Shown: positions 44,409 through 57,124, numbered from the stretch's first letter. The stretch is 64,000 nucleotides of DNA from Megascapheus bottae (GCA_024803745.1 JANJXV010000100.1:2976001-3040000); one strand, 5' to 3'. The notes: generated from the sequence alone by a model not told the origin. Numbers and translations are program-made.

Positions 44409-47400
44409 CTACTGATTATAACGAATGAGGGAAGCCACTGAGCCTAAGTTCCTTTGAGTCTGGCTTACTTCACTTAATATGATTTGTTCTAAGTCATTCC
44501 GTTTCCTAACAATTGGGGCGCTGTCATTCTTTCTGACAGCAGCATAGCATTCCATTGTGTACAAATACCACAACTTGTTGATCCACTCATCAACTGAGGG
44601 ACATCTGGGTTGGTTCCATATCTTTGCTATGGTGAATAGTGCTGCAATGAACATTGTTGTGCTAGTGGGTTTAGTATGCCCTTGTTTCTGGATTGTTGGG
44701 TAAATGCCAAGTAGTGGAATTGCTGGGTCATAGGTGAGTTCTATGTTTAGCCTTTTGAGGCACTGCGAGACTGCTTTCCATAGTGGTTGAACGAGTTTGC
44801 ACTCCCACCAACAGTGTAGGAGTGATCACTCCTGGCCACATCCCCTCCAGCATCTGTTGTCATTCGTTTTCCTGATCCTGGCCATTCTAACTGGAGTGAG
44901 GTGGAATCTTAGAGTTGTTTTGATTTGCATTTCTTTTATGACCAGAGATGTGGAGCATTTCTTCATGTGTCTATAGGCCATTTTTGTTTCTTCTTCAGAG
45001 AAGAATCTCTTTAAGTCTTTGTCCCATTTTTTAATGGGATGGGTGTTACTTTGGAGGTTTGTTTTGGAGTGATTCAATTTTTTGAGTTGTTGATATATTT
45101 TAGATATGAGGCCTTTGTCCGTTGTTTGGTTGGTGAAGATCTTCTCCCACTCTGTATGCTTCCTGATTAGTTTACTAGCTATATCCGTTGCCATATGAAA
45201 GCTCTGCAGTTTAATGCAGTCCCACTTATCCAGCCTTTCTCTGATTTGTTGTGATTCATGGTCCTTATTAAGAAAGATTTGACGTGTGCCAGGAGGCCTA
45301 GTGTATCTCCTACTCCGTCCTGTAAACTTTTCAGTGTGTCAGCTTTTACCTCCAGGTCTTTGATCCATTTGGAGTTAATTCTAGTGCAAGGTGACAAAGA
45401 AGGATCCAAATCTAATTTTCTGCAGGTGCTTAAACAGTTCTGCCAGCACAACTTTTCGAAGAGGCTATCTTTCTTCCATTCTCTTTTTTTGGCTCCCTTG
45501 TCAAAGATTAGGTGGCCATAGGTCTGTGGTTTAATATCTGGGTCCGCAGTTCTATTGCATTGGACTTCAGGCCTGTTCTTGTGCCCGTACCAAGCTGTTT
45601 TGAGAATTATAGCTCTGTAATAGAGTCCAAAGTTTGGAATTGAAATTCCTCCAGCGCTGTTCTTTCTGCTAAGAAGTGTTTTTGCTATACCGGGTCTTTT
45701 ATTATTCCATATGAAATTTTGAATTGCCTCTTCTATTTCTTTAAAGAATGACATTGGGATGTTGATGGGTATTGCATTGAATTTGTAGATAGCCCTTGGC
45801 AAGATTGTCATTTTCACAATGTTGATTCTTCCAATCCAGGAGCGTGGGAGGTTTTTCCATTTCCTTAGTTCTTCTTTAATTTCCTTTTTTAGCGTTTTAA
45901 AGTTTTCATCTAAACGGTCCTTTACATTATTAGTTAAGCTTATTCCTAGGTACTTTATTTTCTTTGAGGCTATTGTGAAAGGAGTTTCTTTCCTGATTAT
46001 TGCCTCGTTCCCCTCACTGTTGGCGTAAAGGAAGGCAGTTGATTTATGAGATTGATTTTATGGCCTGCTACCCTTCCAAAGCTTTGAATCAGCTCAAGGA
46101 GCTTGGGAGTAGAGTCTATAGGATTCTATAAATACAGAATCATGTCATCTGCAAAGAGGGATAGTTTTATTTCCTCTTTCCCTACTTGGATCCCCTTTAT
46201 GCTTGCTTCTTGCCTTATTGCACTGCCTAGGAATTCTAGTACTATGTTAAAAAAGAATGGAGAGAGTGGGCATCGTTGTCTCCTTCCTGATTTTAAGGGA
46301 ATGGCTTTAGATTTTCACCATTAAGTATAATACTGGCAGTGGGTTTCTCATACACAGCCTTTATTACATTGAGAAATCTTCCATGGATTCCTAGTTTCTC
46401 CACATCTTTTAACATAAAGAGGTTTTGGATCTTGTCAAATGCCTTTTCCGCGTCTATTGAGACAATCATGTGATTTTTGCCCTTGCTCCTGTTGATGTAT
46501 TGAATTGTATTAATTGATTTGTGTATGTTGAACCATCTTTGCCTCCCTGTGATGAATCCAGTTTGATCATAGTGTATATTTTTTTTGATGAGTTGTTGTA
46601 GACGGTTGGCCAGTATTTTGCTGAGAAGTTTTGCATCGATGTTCATCAAAGAAATGGGTCTATAGTTCTCTTTCTTTGATGAATCTCTGTCTGGTTTGGG
46701 GATGAGGAATATACTGGCTTCACAGAATGAGTTTGGTAAAGAACCTTCATTTTCAATTTCGTTGAAGAGCTTGAGGAGTATTGGTGTGAGCTCTGCTTTG
46801 AAGACCTTATAGAATTCAGCTGTGAATCCATCTGGCCCTGGGCTCTTTTTAAGTGGAAGTTGTCTAATTTCCATTTCTATTTCAGAGCTTGAAATAGGCC
46901 TGTTGAGTTGGGTTAGCTCTTGTTGGTTCAGTGTGGGTATGTTAATATTGTCTAGGAATTCATCCATTTCTTCTAGATTCTCAAATTTGTTGCCGTAAAG
47001 GTTTAAGAAGTATTCCCTCATGATATTCTGGATCTTGGTAATTTCTATCGTGATATTACCATTTTCATCTGCGATTTTGTTTATTTCGATATGCTCTCTT
47101 GTTTTTTTGGTAAGATTTGCTAAGGGCTTGTCAATTTTGTTAATTCTTTCAAAGAACCAACTCCTTGTTTTGTTGATTCTTTCTATAGTTTTTTTTTATT
47201 CCAAATCATTTAATTCTGCTTAGATTTTAATAATTTGCTTTCTCCTAATGGGTTTAGGGTTGGTTTGTTGCTCTTTTTCCAGGAGGTTAAGGTGGGACAT
47301 TAACTAGTTGGTTTGCCATTTTTCCAACTTGCTGTTGTGTCACTCAGCGCTATAAATTTTCCTCTGAGTACTGCCTTTGTTGTGTCCCTAAGGAGTTGAT

Positions 47401-48227
47401 ATTTGTGTGCTCCTTATTGTTAAATTTCACAAACAGTTGGATATCTGTTCTGATCTCTTCGATTACCCATTGTTTTTGATTCAACAATGTTTGTTTTGTC
47501 TCCATGAGTTACAGGTTTTCGTTACAATTTGATGAATTTATGGTCTGTGAGTGTGCATGGAATGATTTCAGTGTTTCTGAATCTGTTCAGGTTTGTTTTA
47601 TGGCCTAAGATGTGGTCTATTTTGGAAAATGTTCCATGTCCTGCTGAGAAAAAAGTATATTGTGTTGTTACTGGGTGGAATATTCTGCAGATGTCTGTTA
47701 GGTCTAATTGGTCTATATATTTGTTCAGTTCTAAGGTTTCTCTTTTGAGTTTTTGCCTTGTTGATCTATCCATAGGTGAGAGTGGTGTGTTAAACTCACC
47801 CACAATCACTGTATTTCGATCTATGTATGGTTTCAGTGTAAGTAAAGTTTTCTTGATGAAGTTTGGAGCTCCGGGATTGGGTGTGTAAATATTTAGGATC
47901 GTTATGTCTTCCTGGAGGAAAGATCCCTTTAGTAGTATGTAGTAACCTTCTTTGTCTTTTCTTACTAATTTTAGTTTGAAGTCTATTGTATCTGATATGA
48001 GGATGTCAACTCCCGCCTGTTTATGGAGGCAGTTAGCTTGATATAGTGTATTCCAACCTCTCACTTTCAAAAGATGATTGTTTTTGGGTAAGATGTGTCT
48101 CTTGAAGACAGCAGAACGATGACTCTTGCTTTTTGATCCAACTAGACAGCCAATGCCGTTTAATTGGAGAGTTAAGTCCATTGATATTGAGAGTTAGGAT
48201 AGAGAGATATTTATTAGTTCCTACCAT
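44409..48227 (-). pseudogene. L1 ORF2 (endonuclease/reverse transcriptase), broken
   Basis: Starts MVGTNKYLSILTLNINGLNS at 48,227. The endonuclease carries LQETHL, after which the frame shifts by one base; the rest of the domain is open at 47,522-48,181 (NHLLKVRGWN, VIVGEFNTPLSPMDRS). RT is open at 46,293-47,021 with [22 protein letters not shown] and [13 protein letters not shown] second frameshift follows ENLKPFP at 46,293, where a two-base loss is seen against copy 2. The FADD active site is present near 46,145. The C-terminal region is open at 45,179-45,817 and 44,409-44,654, ending IRYNQ. ORF2p would nick target DNA and copy L1 RNA, but several breaks make this copy inactive. Confidence 0.93.
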
Positions 48228-48456
48228 TTTTAAAAGCTTTTAGTAGGGCCTGTCTTGACAGTTCTTGTGGTCCTTAGATGGTATGCTGTTTAGGTGTCAT
48301 TTCTTTCCCTATATTGCACTTATTTTGGTTTTCTATGTATAGAGCATCTTTGAGAATTCTATGTAGTACTGGTTTTGTTTTGACATATTGTTGCAGCTTT
48401 TCCCTGGAATGGAATGGTTTTATTGTTCCCTCAGTTATGAATGAGAGCTTAGCTGG

Positions 48457-49461
48457 CTACAGTATTCTTGGTTGGTAGTTATTTGATTTAAGGGCATGAC
48501 ATATATGCTTCCAGTCACTTCGTGCTTGCATGGTCTCTGCTGAGAAATCTGGGGTTATTCTGATTGGTTTGCCTTTATAGGTTACTGATCCCTTTTCCCT
48601 GGCTGCCTTTAGGATCTTTTCTTTCGTTTCTATTGATTCAGTTCGGATGACAATGTGGCGGTGGGATGTTCTTTTTTGGTCAGGTCTGTTTGGGGTTTTA
48701 AAAGCTTCTCGTATCTGGATGGGCCTGCCCTTCTGGATATTTGGGAAATTCTCTGAGATGATTCCCTGAAGTATATTTCCAATACCATTGACCTCTTTCT
48801 CCACGCCCTCCTCAATACCAACTAGCCTTAAATTAGGCTTCCTAATTGTGTCTTGGACCTCCTGAAGCGCTCTGTCATATTTCCTAGATTTGGATTGATT
48901 CATTTTCTGTTCTTTCTCTATAATGCCTAAATTATATTCAGCCCCAGAAATTCTCTCCTCTGCATTGTCTAACCTGCTATCAAAGCTATCTACTTTATTT
49001 TTCATCTCCCTTGCTTCTAATTGCTCACTTTTGATGACTTTCATCTCTTGTTTTAGATCATGTATGGATTTCTTTACCTCCTTGATTTCCTTTTGAGTGG
49101 TTAGCTCAGTAGCTTTATTTTCTTTGGACATTTGCTGGAGTTTGGTCACGTTTTTACTTGTGGATTCTATGAATTCATCCATCTTTCTTTGAAAAACCTT
49201 TATTGTGGCCTCCTTTATGGCTTCTTCTTTTTCACTTATCGCCTTGTTTATGCTTTCCTCTTGTTCAGCTATGGCTTCCTCCATTATTTCTTTCTTTATA
49301 TTTTCACATTTTCCATTAATGATGTTTATCAATTGCATTTGTGTAGCACTTGGAAGACTCCCCTCTAGGTTTGCCAGTGACTGTTCCATTGTCTGTTTAC
49401 ATTGGGTGGGGGATGTTGTTTCTTGATTTGACATTTTTCTTGAGTTTCTTGTTCTGCCCAT
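48457..49461 (-). CDS. L1 ORF1 RNA-binding protein, C-terminally truncated
   Basis: 334 codons uninterrupted from MGRTRNSRKMSNQETT, the longest ORF1 in the window. In order: disordered N-terminus (about 1-40), Glu/Lys-rich coiled coil (about 45-160), RRM-like domain (about 160-255, including RKPNLRLVGIEEGVEKEV), C-terminal domain (about 255-334, including GKPIRITPDFSAETMQARSD). It ends in TAG after NNYQPRIL. In the same frame the next codons read [13 protein letters not shown], the conserved continuation of this domain, so the stop is premature and the end of the C-terminal RNA-binding domain is missing. The same TAG is present at 41,986, 56,122 and 63,533. Expression is uncertain. Confidence 0.9.
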   Translation of the reverse strand: MGRTRNSRKMSNQETTSPTQCKQTMEQSLANLEGSLPSATQMQLINIINGKCENIKKEIMEEAIAEQEESINKAISEKEEAIKEATIKVFQRKMDEFIESTSKNVTKLQQMSKENKATELTTQKEIKEVKKSIHDLKQEMKVIKSEQLEAREMKNKVDSFDSRLDNAEERISGAEYNLGIIEKEQKMNQSKSRKYDRALQEVQDTIRKPNLRLVGIEEGVEKEVNGIGNILQGIISENFPNIQKGRPIQIREAFKTPNRPDQKRTSHRHIVIRTESIETKEKILKAAREKGSVTYKGKPIRITPDFSAETMQARSDWKHICHALKSNNYQPRIL

Positions 49462-50020
49462 TTGAAAATGGGAGCAAGATTACTACTAAATACCATTATA
49501 CTTTTTCAGATATAACCAACCTAGACCTCTGTAGCTGGCAGACACTAGATGTTCACAAGTTTTGATTGGTATTATCACTCTTTTTTTGTGCACTCACAGA
49601 CCAGTGTAATACAACCACTGATAAGGGATTTATACCCAAAACAATATACCTGTCAATCCAATCTCTATTGTCTTTAAGTCCCTCTGTGCCTAGAGAATAA
49701 TTAACCACCTACATATACAATATTGCTCAACAGCCATCAAGTGTAGATCCGTGCAGTATAAGGGTTGAAAGACGAGCAGAGGTCCAGAGATAGAAAAAAA
49801 TAATGAGAGATGTCAGGGGAGGTACAAGAGGATTAACGTAGGAGTGTAAGAATATTGTAGTCATGAAGAAAAGGTATAGCATAAGGATAACTGAGCTAAG
49901 TTGGTAAGTAGGTAGCATATTTGAGTACAAAGTTTGGAAAGTATTAGAATAAAACTTATGTGTTGCTGCATGACTAGCTCTTAGCCCAACCAGTGGCCTC
50001 ACAGTGGACCATGGGATGGG
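49462..50020 (-). promoter_or_regulatory. L1 5'UTR, possible internal promoter
   Basis: The sequence between ORF1 and the L1 5' end is conserved in copies 0, 1 and 2. L1 5'UTRs normally contain the internal pol II promoter. I see no CpG-rich or monomer-repeat structure here, so promoter activity is inferred from position only. Confidence 0.5.
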
Positions 50021-50114
50021 TCTGTTTTTCTTGTCTACGTTGAGGGAAAGGGGTATTTCACAAGATGCAGAAGCGAAGACTTCAGAAGCAAATGCTGTGA
50101 GTGAATTAGCTCGT

Positions 50115-50325
50115 AAAAAGCATTTTCATTTTCTTTTCTCTTTCTGCCAGTCTTGGGGCTTGAATTCAGGGCCTGAGCACTGTGCTCGGGTTTTCTCAAG
50201 TCTAGCCCTCTGCCACTTGAGCCACAGTGCCCCATCTAGATTTTCTATCTATGTGATACTGAGCAATCAAACCCAGATCTTCATGGATGCTAGGCAAGCA
50301 CTCTACCACTTTGCCAAACTCTCAA
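50115..50325 (-). mobile_element. ID-like dimeric SINE inside R, antisense
   Basis: Same insertion as 11,440-11,650: 'gccagtcttggggcttgaat' to 'gatgctaggcaagcactcta'. Confidence 0.85.
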
Positions 50326-50559
50326 CCCTGACATAGTAATTATAAAGTCATCATCATCATATCAAAATATCCTTTCTCCTACCAAGAATGAACACTTATC
50401 TATGTGTGTAATGTTTTTTTTTAATTTCACTAATTCTTCTGTGTTTTTCCCTCTTGCGTTATTTACACATGACAGCAAAGCTAATCATCAGGAAAAAATT
50501 GATTAGGATACAGAAACCTAATACTATCCTAGTAGATTGACGTCAAAAATATGTGCAAG

Positions 50560-50760
50560 ATGCCCTGTGTGTTTGACCTAGTGGTAGAGTCCTTGGCTAC
50601 CACGCAAAAAGACTCAGGTTTGATTCCTCATTACTACATACATAGAAAACGCTGCAAGTGGTGCTGTGGCTCGGTGGGACAGCTAAAGCCTAAAGAAAGC
50701 CCAAGAACAATGTTCACACTCGGAGGTCAAGTCCCAAGACTAACAAAAACAAAAAATAAA
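50560..50760 (+). mobile_element. ID-like dimeric SINE inside R, sense
   Basis: Same insertion as 11,885-12,090: 'gacctagtggtagagtcctt' to 'aggtcaagtcccaagac'. Confidence 0.85.
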
Positions 50761-51806
50761 TTCGACAAGGGGCAAAATGCAGGCAGAGAAGGCACTGTGA
50801 AGCAAATGTTTTGTAAAGGATGAGGGCAATATTGACCCTTAAGTTTGGATCTTACCTACGACAGGCTCCTTGACCCTGAGACCAGACTGGTAGTTGGGCC
50901 TAGTGGAAGACATTGGGATTGGACAAATAAGGTGTGCTGTTTACTACATCCACATGTATATTGTGAGATTGGAGGAGAGATTCAGCCTCCAGTATGTCTT
51001 TGGTGAAGTCTTCTGTGAGCAAATATCTTTGGTCATTGGGCCCTGAAAGGTGACCCTGCCTCCCACACAATGGAAAAGAATATGGAACCCTGGTAACCCA
51101 GCCACTGTAACTAACAACCAACTCAAGCCAGCTCACTTGGCCTGTGGCTCAGGAGGAAGAAAGATGTTGCTGTGCTGTTGCCTATGGTCAGGAAACTCGA
51201 GTCTCAGGCATGGAAGTTGTTGATGTCTTACTAGAAGATGTACGTGTTGATCATTGCCAAGCCACAAATCCAGTATAACAGGCCTTTCTCTAAGAAGAAG
51301 GCCAGGAAAATCCAGGGCAACCAGATGAGGTATATTTCTAAGAAGAAATGTATTCGACCCCGTCATCCTCCCCACACACTACATCTTCCTTTTTTTTTAA
51401 ATTTTTTTTATTGTAATTAGTAAAAGGGTTACATGGTATTTGCCAGATAGAAGGTGCATTAATTCATGTACATTGATACCCTTTCACATGTATTGGTACC
51501 CATTTCCCTCCAACCCCACACCCCCCACCCTTCTTGGTTTTTCCCCTTTCCCTATCAAATTTCAAATATCCAAATACAAATAAATTCAATATATCAGATA
51601 ACAAAGTGAGATACTATACCAATATGGGATAACCAAGGGACAGCAAAGGAGATGAGAGACAACATAGTACATTAAGGACAACAATCATTCATTATGTGGC
51701 TTTTGTTTCAATATCCTGGAGGTCCTTTCAATTTGCTTCGCATTATATGGCCTTATATATGGCCTTTTGCTCTATTGCAAATCTCTGCTAGTAGAACCCA
51801 AGGTTT

Positions 51807-54800
51807 CTACTGATTATGCCGAATGAGGGAAACCACTGAGCCTAAGTTCCTTTGACTCTGGCTTACTTCAGTTAATACGATTTGTTCTATGTCTTTCCAT
51901 TTCCTAACAAATGGGGCGATGTCATTCTTTCTGACAGCAGCATAGAATTCCATTGTGTACAAATACCACAACTTGTTGATCCACTCATCAACTGAGGGAC
52001 ATCTGGGTTGGTTCCATATCTTTGCTATGGTGAATATTGCTGCAATGAACATTGTTGTGCTAGTGGGTTTAGTATGCCCTTATTTGTGGATTGTTGGGTA
52101 AACGCCAAGTAGGGGAATTGCTGGGTCATAGGGGAGTTCTATGTTTAGCCTTTTGAGTCACTGCCACACTGCTTTCCATAGTGGTTGAACGAGTTTGCAC
52201 TCCCACCAACAGTGTAGTAGTGATTCCTCCTGGCCACATCCCCTCCAGCATCTGTTGTCATTCGTTTTCCTGATCCTGGCCATTCTAACTGGAGTGAGGT
52301 GGAATCTTAGAGTTCTTTTGATATGCAATTCTTTTATGACCAGAGATTTTGAGCATTTCTTCATGTGTCTATAGGTCATTTTTGTTTCTTCTTCAGAGAA
52401 GACTCTCTTTAAGTCTTTGGCCCATTTTTTAATGGGATGGGTGTTACTTTGGAGGTTAGTTTTGGAGTGATTCAATTTTTTGAGTTGTTGATATATTTTA
52501 GATAGGAGGCCTTTGTCCATTGTTTGGTTGGTGAAGATCTTCTCCCACTCTGTAGGCTTCCTGATTAGTTTAATAGCTATATCCGTTGCCATACAAAAGC
52601 TCTGCAGTTTAATGCAGTCCCACTTATCCAGCCTTTCTCTGATTTGTTGTGATTCTTGGTCCTTATTAAGAAAGTTTCTACCTCTGCCAAGGAGGCCTAG
52701 TGTATCTCCTATTCCTTCCTGTACACTTTCAGTGTGTCAGTTTTACCTCCAGATCTTTGATCCATTTGGAGTTAATTCTAGTGCAAGGTGACAAAGAAGG
52801 ATCCAACTTTAGTTTTCTGCTGATGCTTAACCAGTTCTGCCAGCACAACTTGTTGAAGAGGCTATCTTTCTTCCATTCTATTTTTTGGCTCCCTTGTCAA
52901 AGATTAGGTGGCCATAGGTCTGTGGTTTAATATCTGGGTCCGCAGTTCTATTCCATTGGACTTCAGGCCTGTTTTGTGCCAGTACCAAGCTGTTTTGAGA
53001 ATTATAGCTCTGTAATAAAGTCTAAAGTTTGGAATTGAAATTCCTCCAGCGCTGTTCTTTCTGCTAAGAAGTGTTTTTGCTTACGGGGTCTTTTATTATT
53101 GCATATGAAATTTTGAATTGCCTCTTCTATTTCTTTAAAGAATGACATTGGGATGTTGATGGGTATTGCATTGAATTTGTAGATAGCCTTTGGCAAGATT
53201 GTCATTTTCACAATGTTGATTCTTCCAATCCAGGAGCATGGGAGGTTTTTCCATTTCCTTAGTTCTGCTTTAATTTCCTTTTTTAGGGTTTTAAAGTTTT
53301 CATCTAAATGGTCCTTTACATTCTTAGTTAAGCTAATTCCTAGGTACTTTATTTTCTTTGAGGCTATTGTGAAAGGAGTTTCTTCCCTGATTATTGCCTC
53401 GTTCCTCTCACTGTTGGCGTAAAGGAAGGCAGTTGATTTGTGATGGTTGATTTTATGGCCTGCTACCCTTCCAAAGCTTTGAATCAGCTCAAGGAGCTTG
53501 GGAGTAGAGTCTATAGGATTCTTTAAATACAGAATCATGTCATCTGCAAAGCGGGATATGTTTATTTCCTCTTTCCCTACTTGGATCCCCTTTATGCTTG
53601 CTTCTTGCCTTATTGCACTGCCTAGGAAATTTAGTACTATGTTAGAAAGGAGTGGAGAGAGTGGGATCCTTGTCTCGTTCCTGATTTTAGAGGGAATGGC
53701 TTTAGATTTTCACCATTAAGTATAATACTAGCACTGGGTTTCTCATACACAGCCTTCATTACATTGAGAAATGTTCCATGGAGTCTTGGTTTCTCCACAT
53801 CTTTTAACATAAAGGGGTTTTGGATCTTGTCAAATGCCTTTTCCGCATCTATTGAGACAATCATGTGATTTTTGTCCTTGCTCCTGTTGATGTGTTGAAT
53901 TATATTAATTGATTTGTGTATGTTGAACCAGCTTTGCCTCCCTGTGATGAATCAAGTTTGATCATAGTGTATAATTTTTTGATGAGTTGTTGTAGACGGT
54001 TGCTCAACAGCCATCAAGTGTAGATCTGTGCAGTATAAGGGTTGTAAGACGAGCAGAGGTCCAGAGATAGAAAAAAAGAATGAGAGAGGTCAGGGGAGGT
54101 ACAAGCGGATTAACGTAGGAGTGTAAGAATATTGTAGTAATGAAGAAAAGGTATAGCATAAGGATAACTGACCTAAGTTGGTAAGTAGGTAGCATATTTG
54201 AGTATTCTTGGTTGGTAGTTATTTGATTTAAGGGCATGACATATATGCTTCCAGTATTTTGTTGAGAAGTTTTGCATCGATGTTCATCAAAGAAATGGGT
54301 CTATAGTTCTCTTTCTTTGATAAATCTCTGTCTGGTTTGGGGATGAGGGATATACTGGCTTCACAGAATCAGTTTGGTAAAGATCTTTCATTTTCAATTT
54401 CGTTGAAGAGCTCGAGGAGTATTGGTGTGAGCTCTGCTTTGAAGACCTTATAGAATTCAGCTGTGAATCCATCTGGCCCTGGGCTCTTTTTAAGTGGAAG
54501 TTGTCTAATTTCCATTTCTACTTCAGAGCTTGAAATAGGCCTGTTGAGTTGGGTTAGCTCTTCTTGGTTCAGTGTGGGTATGTTAATATTGTCTAGGAAT
54601 TCATCCATTTCTTCTGGATGCTCAAATTTGTTGGTGTAAAGGTTTGAGAAGTATTCCCTCATGATATTCTGGATCTTGGTAATTTCTGTCGTGATATTAC
54701 CATTTTCATCTGCGATTTTGTTTATTTCGATATGCTCTCTTGTTTTTTTGGTAAGATTTGCTGAGGGCTTGTCAATTTTGTTAATTCTTTCAAAGAACCA

Positions 54801-55891
54801 ACTCCTTGTTTTGTTGATTCTTTCTATAGGTTTTTTTATTCCAAATCATTTAATTCTGCTTTGATTTTAATAATTTGCTTTCTCCTAATGGGTTTAGGGT
54901 TGGTTTGTTGCTCTTTTTCCAGGAGGGTAAAGTGAGACATTAACTAGTTGATTTGCCATTTTTCCAACTTGCTGTTGTAGGCACTCAGCGCTATAAATTT
55001 TCCTCTGAGTACTGCCTTTGTTGTGTCCCTAAGGAGTTGATATTTGTGTGCTCCTTATTGTTAAATTTCATAAACAGTTGGATATCTGTTCTGATCTCTT
55101 CGATTACCCATTGTTTTTGATTCAACAATGTGTTGTTCAGTCTCCATGAGTTACAGGGTTTTCGTTGGTGGAGATGTGTGTTCTGCTCCAATTTGATGCC
55201 TTTATGGTCTGAGAGTGTGAATGGAATAATTTCAGTGTTTCTGAATCTGTCCAGGTTTGTTTTATGTCCTTAGATGTGGTCTATTTTGGAAAATGTTCCA
55301 TGTGCTGCTGAGAAAAACGTATATTGTGTTGTTACTGTGTGGAATATTCTGCAGATGTCTGTTAGATCTAGTTGATCTATATAGTTGTTCAGTTCTAAGG
55401 TTTCTCTGTTGAGTTTTTGCCTTGTTGATCTGTCCATAGGGGAGAGTGGTGTGTTAAACTCACCAACAATCACTGTATTTCGATCTATGTATGGTTTCAG
55501 TGTAAGTAAAGTTTGCTTGATGAAGTTTGGAGCTCCGGGATTGGGTGTGTAAATATTTAGGATCGTTATGTCTTCCTGGAGGAAAGATCCCTTTAGTAGT
55601 ATGTAGTAACCTTCTTTATCTTTTTTTACTAATTTTAGTTTGAAGTCTATTGTATCTGATATGAGGATGGCAACTCCAGCCTGTTTATGGGGGCAGTTAG
55701 CTTGATAGAGTTTATTCCAACCTCTCACTTTCAAAAGATGATTGTGTTTGGGTAAGATGTGTCTCTTGAAGACAGCAGAATGATGGCTCTTGCTTTTTGA
55801 TCCAACTAGACAGCCTATGCCGTTTAATTGGAGAGTTAAGTCCATTGATATTGAGAGTTAGGATTGAGAGATATTTATTAGTTCCTACCAT
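51807..55891 (-). pseudogene. L1 ORF2, broken and carrying an insertion
   Basis: Start codon at 55,891. Endonuclease open at 55,270-55,845 after the same shift past QETHL as copy 1. RT N-terminal part open at 54,369-54,662 ([33 protein letters not shown]). RT is then interrupted at 54,001-54,255 by L1-derived [15 protein letters not shown] lies at 53,637-53,864. The FADD site and downstream part follow (53,002-53,538, [17 protein letters not shown]), then the C-terminus at 52,158-52,592 and 51,807-52,052 ending IRHNQ. No functional enzyme is possible. Confidence 0.93.
54001..54255 (-). other. Two-part templated insertion in L1 RT domain
   Basis: On the plus strand: about 205 bases equal to the L1 5'UTR (compare 49,726-49,925), then about 50 bases equal to the ORF1 3' end (compare 48,466-48,515), then RT resumes. 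Shared bases at the three junctions are 'ttg', 'agta' and 'ccag'. RT loses essentially nothing at the insertion point. Confidence 0.9.
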
Positions 55892-56121
55892 TTTTAAAAG
55901 CTTTTAGTAGGGCCTGTGTCTTGACAGTTCTTGTGGTCCTTAGATGGTATGCTGTTTAGGTGCCATTTCTTTCCCTATATTGCATTTATTTTGGTTTTCT
56001 ATGTATAGAGCATCTTTGAGAATTCTCTGTAGTGTTGGTTTTGTTTCGACATATTGTTGCAGCTTTTCCCTGGAATGGAATGTTTTTATTGTTCCTCAGT
56101 TATGAATGAGAGCTTAGCTGG

Positions 56122-57124
56122 CTACAATATTCTTGGTTGGTAGTTATTTGTTTTAAGGGCATGACATATATGCTTCCAGTCACTTCGTGCTTGCATGGTC
56201 TCTGCTGAGAAATCTGGGGTTATTCTGATTGGTTTGCCTTTATAGGTTACTGATCCCTTTTCCCTGGCTGCCTTTAGGATCTTTCCTTTCGTTTCTATTG
56301 ATCCAGTTCGGATCACAATGTGGCGGTGGGATGTTCTTTTCTGGTCAGGTCTGTTTGGGGTTCTAAAAGCTTTTTGTATCTGGATGGGCCTGCCCTTCTG
56401 GATATTTGGGAAATTTTCTGAGATAATTCCCTGAAGTGTATTTCCAATACCATTGACCTCTTTCTCCACGCCCTCCTCAATACCAACTAGCCTTAAATTA
56501 GGCTTCCTAATTGTATCTTGGACCTCCTGAAGCTTCTGTCATATTTCCTAGATTTGGATTGACTCATTTTCTGTTCTTTCTGTATAATACATAAATTATC
56601 TTCAGCCCTGGAAATCCTCTCCTCTGCATTGTCTAACCTGCTATCAAAGCTATCTACTTTATTTTTCATCTCCCTTGCTTCTAATTGCTCCCTTTTGATG
56701 CCTTGCATCTCTTGTTTTAGATCATGTATGAATTTCTTTATCTCCTTGATTTCCTTTTGAGTGCTTAGCTCAGTAGCTTTATTTTCTTTGGACATTTGCT
56801 GGAGTTTGGTCACGTTTTTACTTGTGAATTCTATGAATTCATCCATCTTTCTTTGAAAAACCTTTGTTATTGCCTCCTTTATGGCTTCTTCTCTTTCATT
56901 ATCACCTTGTGTTTGCTTTCCTCTTGTTCAGCTATGGCTTCCTCCATTATCTCTTTCTTTATATTTTCACATTTTCCATTAATGATGTTTATCAATTGCA
57001 TTTGTGTAGCACTTGGAAGACTCTCCTCTAGGTGTGCCAGTGACTGTTGCATTGTCTGTTTACATTGGGTGGGGGATGTTGTTTCTTGATTTGACATTTT
57101 TCTTGAGTTTCTTGTTCTGCCCAT
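56122..57124 (-). pseudogene. L1 ORF1, frameshifted
   Basis: Same start (MGRTRNSRKMSNQETT) as copy 1, with Q for E in KQTMQQSLAHLEE. It is split into three frames: 56,879-57,124, 56,493-56,846 and 56,122-56,469. Breaks lie in the coiled coil (after SKHKVIMKEKKP) and before the RRM (after KSRKYDRSF). It ends at the shared TAG after NNYQPRIL. Confidence 0.92.

Larger units (their letters stand above)
43994..50020 (-). mobile_element. Full-length L1, array copy 1
   Basis: 6,027 bases on the minus strand: 5'UTR 49,462-50,020, ORF1 48,457-49,461, intergenic 48,228-48,456, ORF2 44,409-48,227, 3'UTR with poly-A 43,994-44,408. R units lie on both sides. No target-site duplication is seen: the base order next to the 5' end ('tctgtttttcttg') does not match that next to the poly-A ('ctacaactttc'). 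Confidence 0.95.
50021..51389 (-). repeat. R unit, minus orientation (copy 2)
   Basis: 1,369 bases, the same length as copy 3. SINEs at 50,115-50,325 (antisense) and 50,560-50,760 (sense), unidentified segment 50,850-51,380. Confidence 0.94.

Noticed and set aside
53213..53422. Plus-strand frames repeated three times opposite L1 ORF2 (also 45,819-46,028 and 46,103-46,324)
   Set aside because: Shadows of L1 ORF2 on the opposite strand, seen only because L1 recurs.
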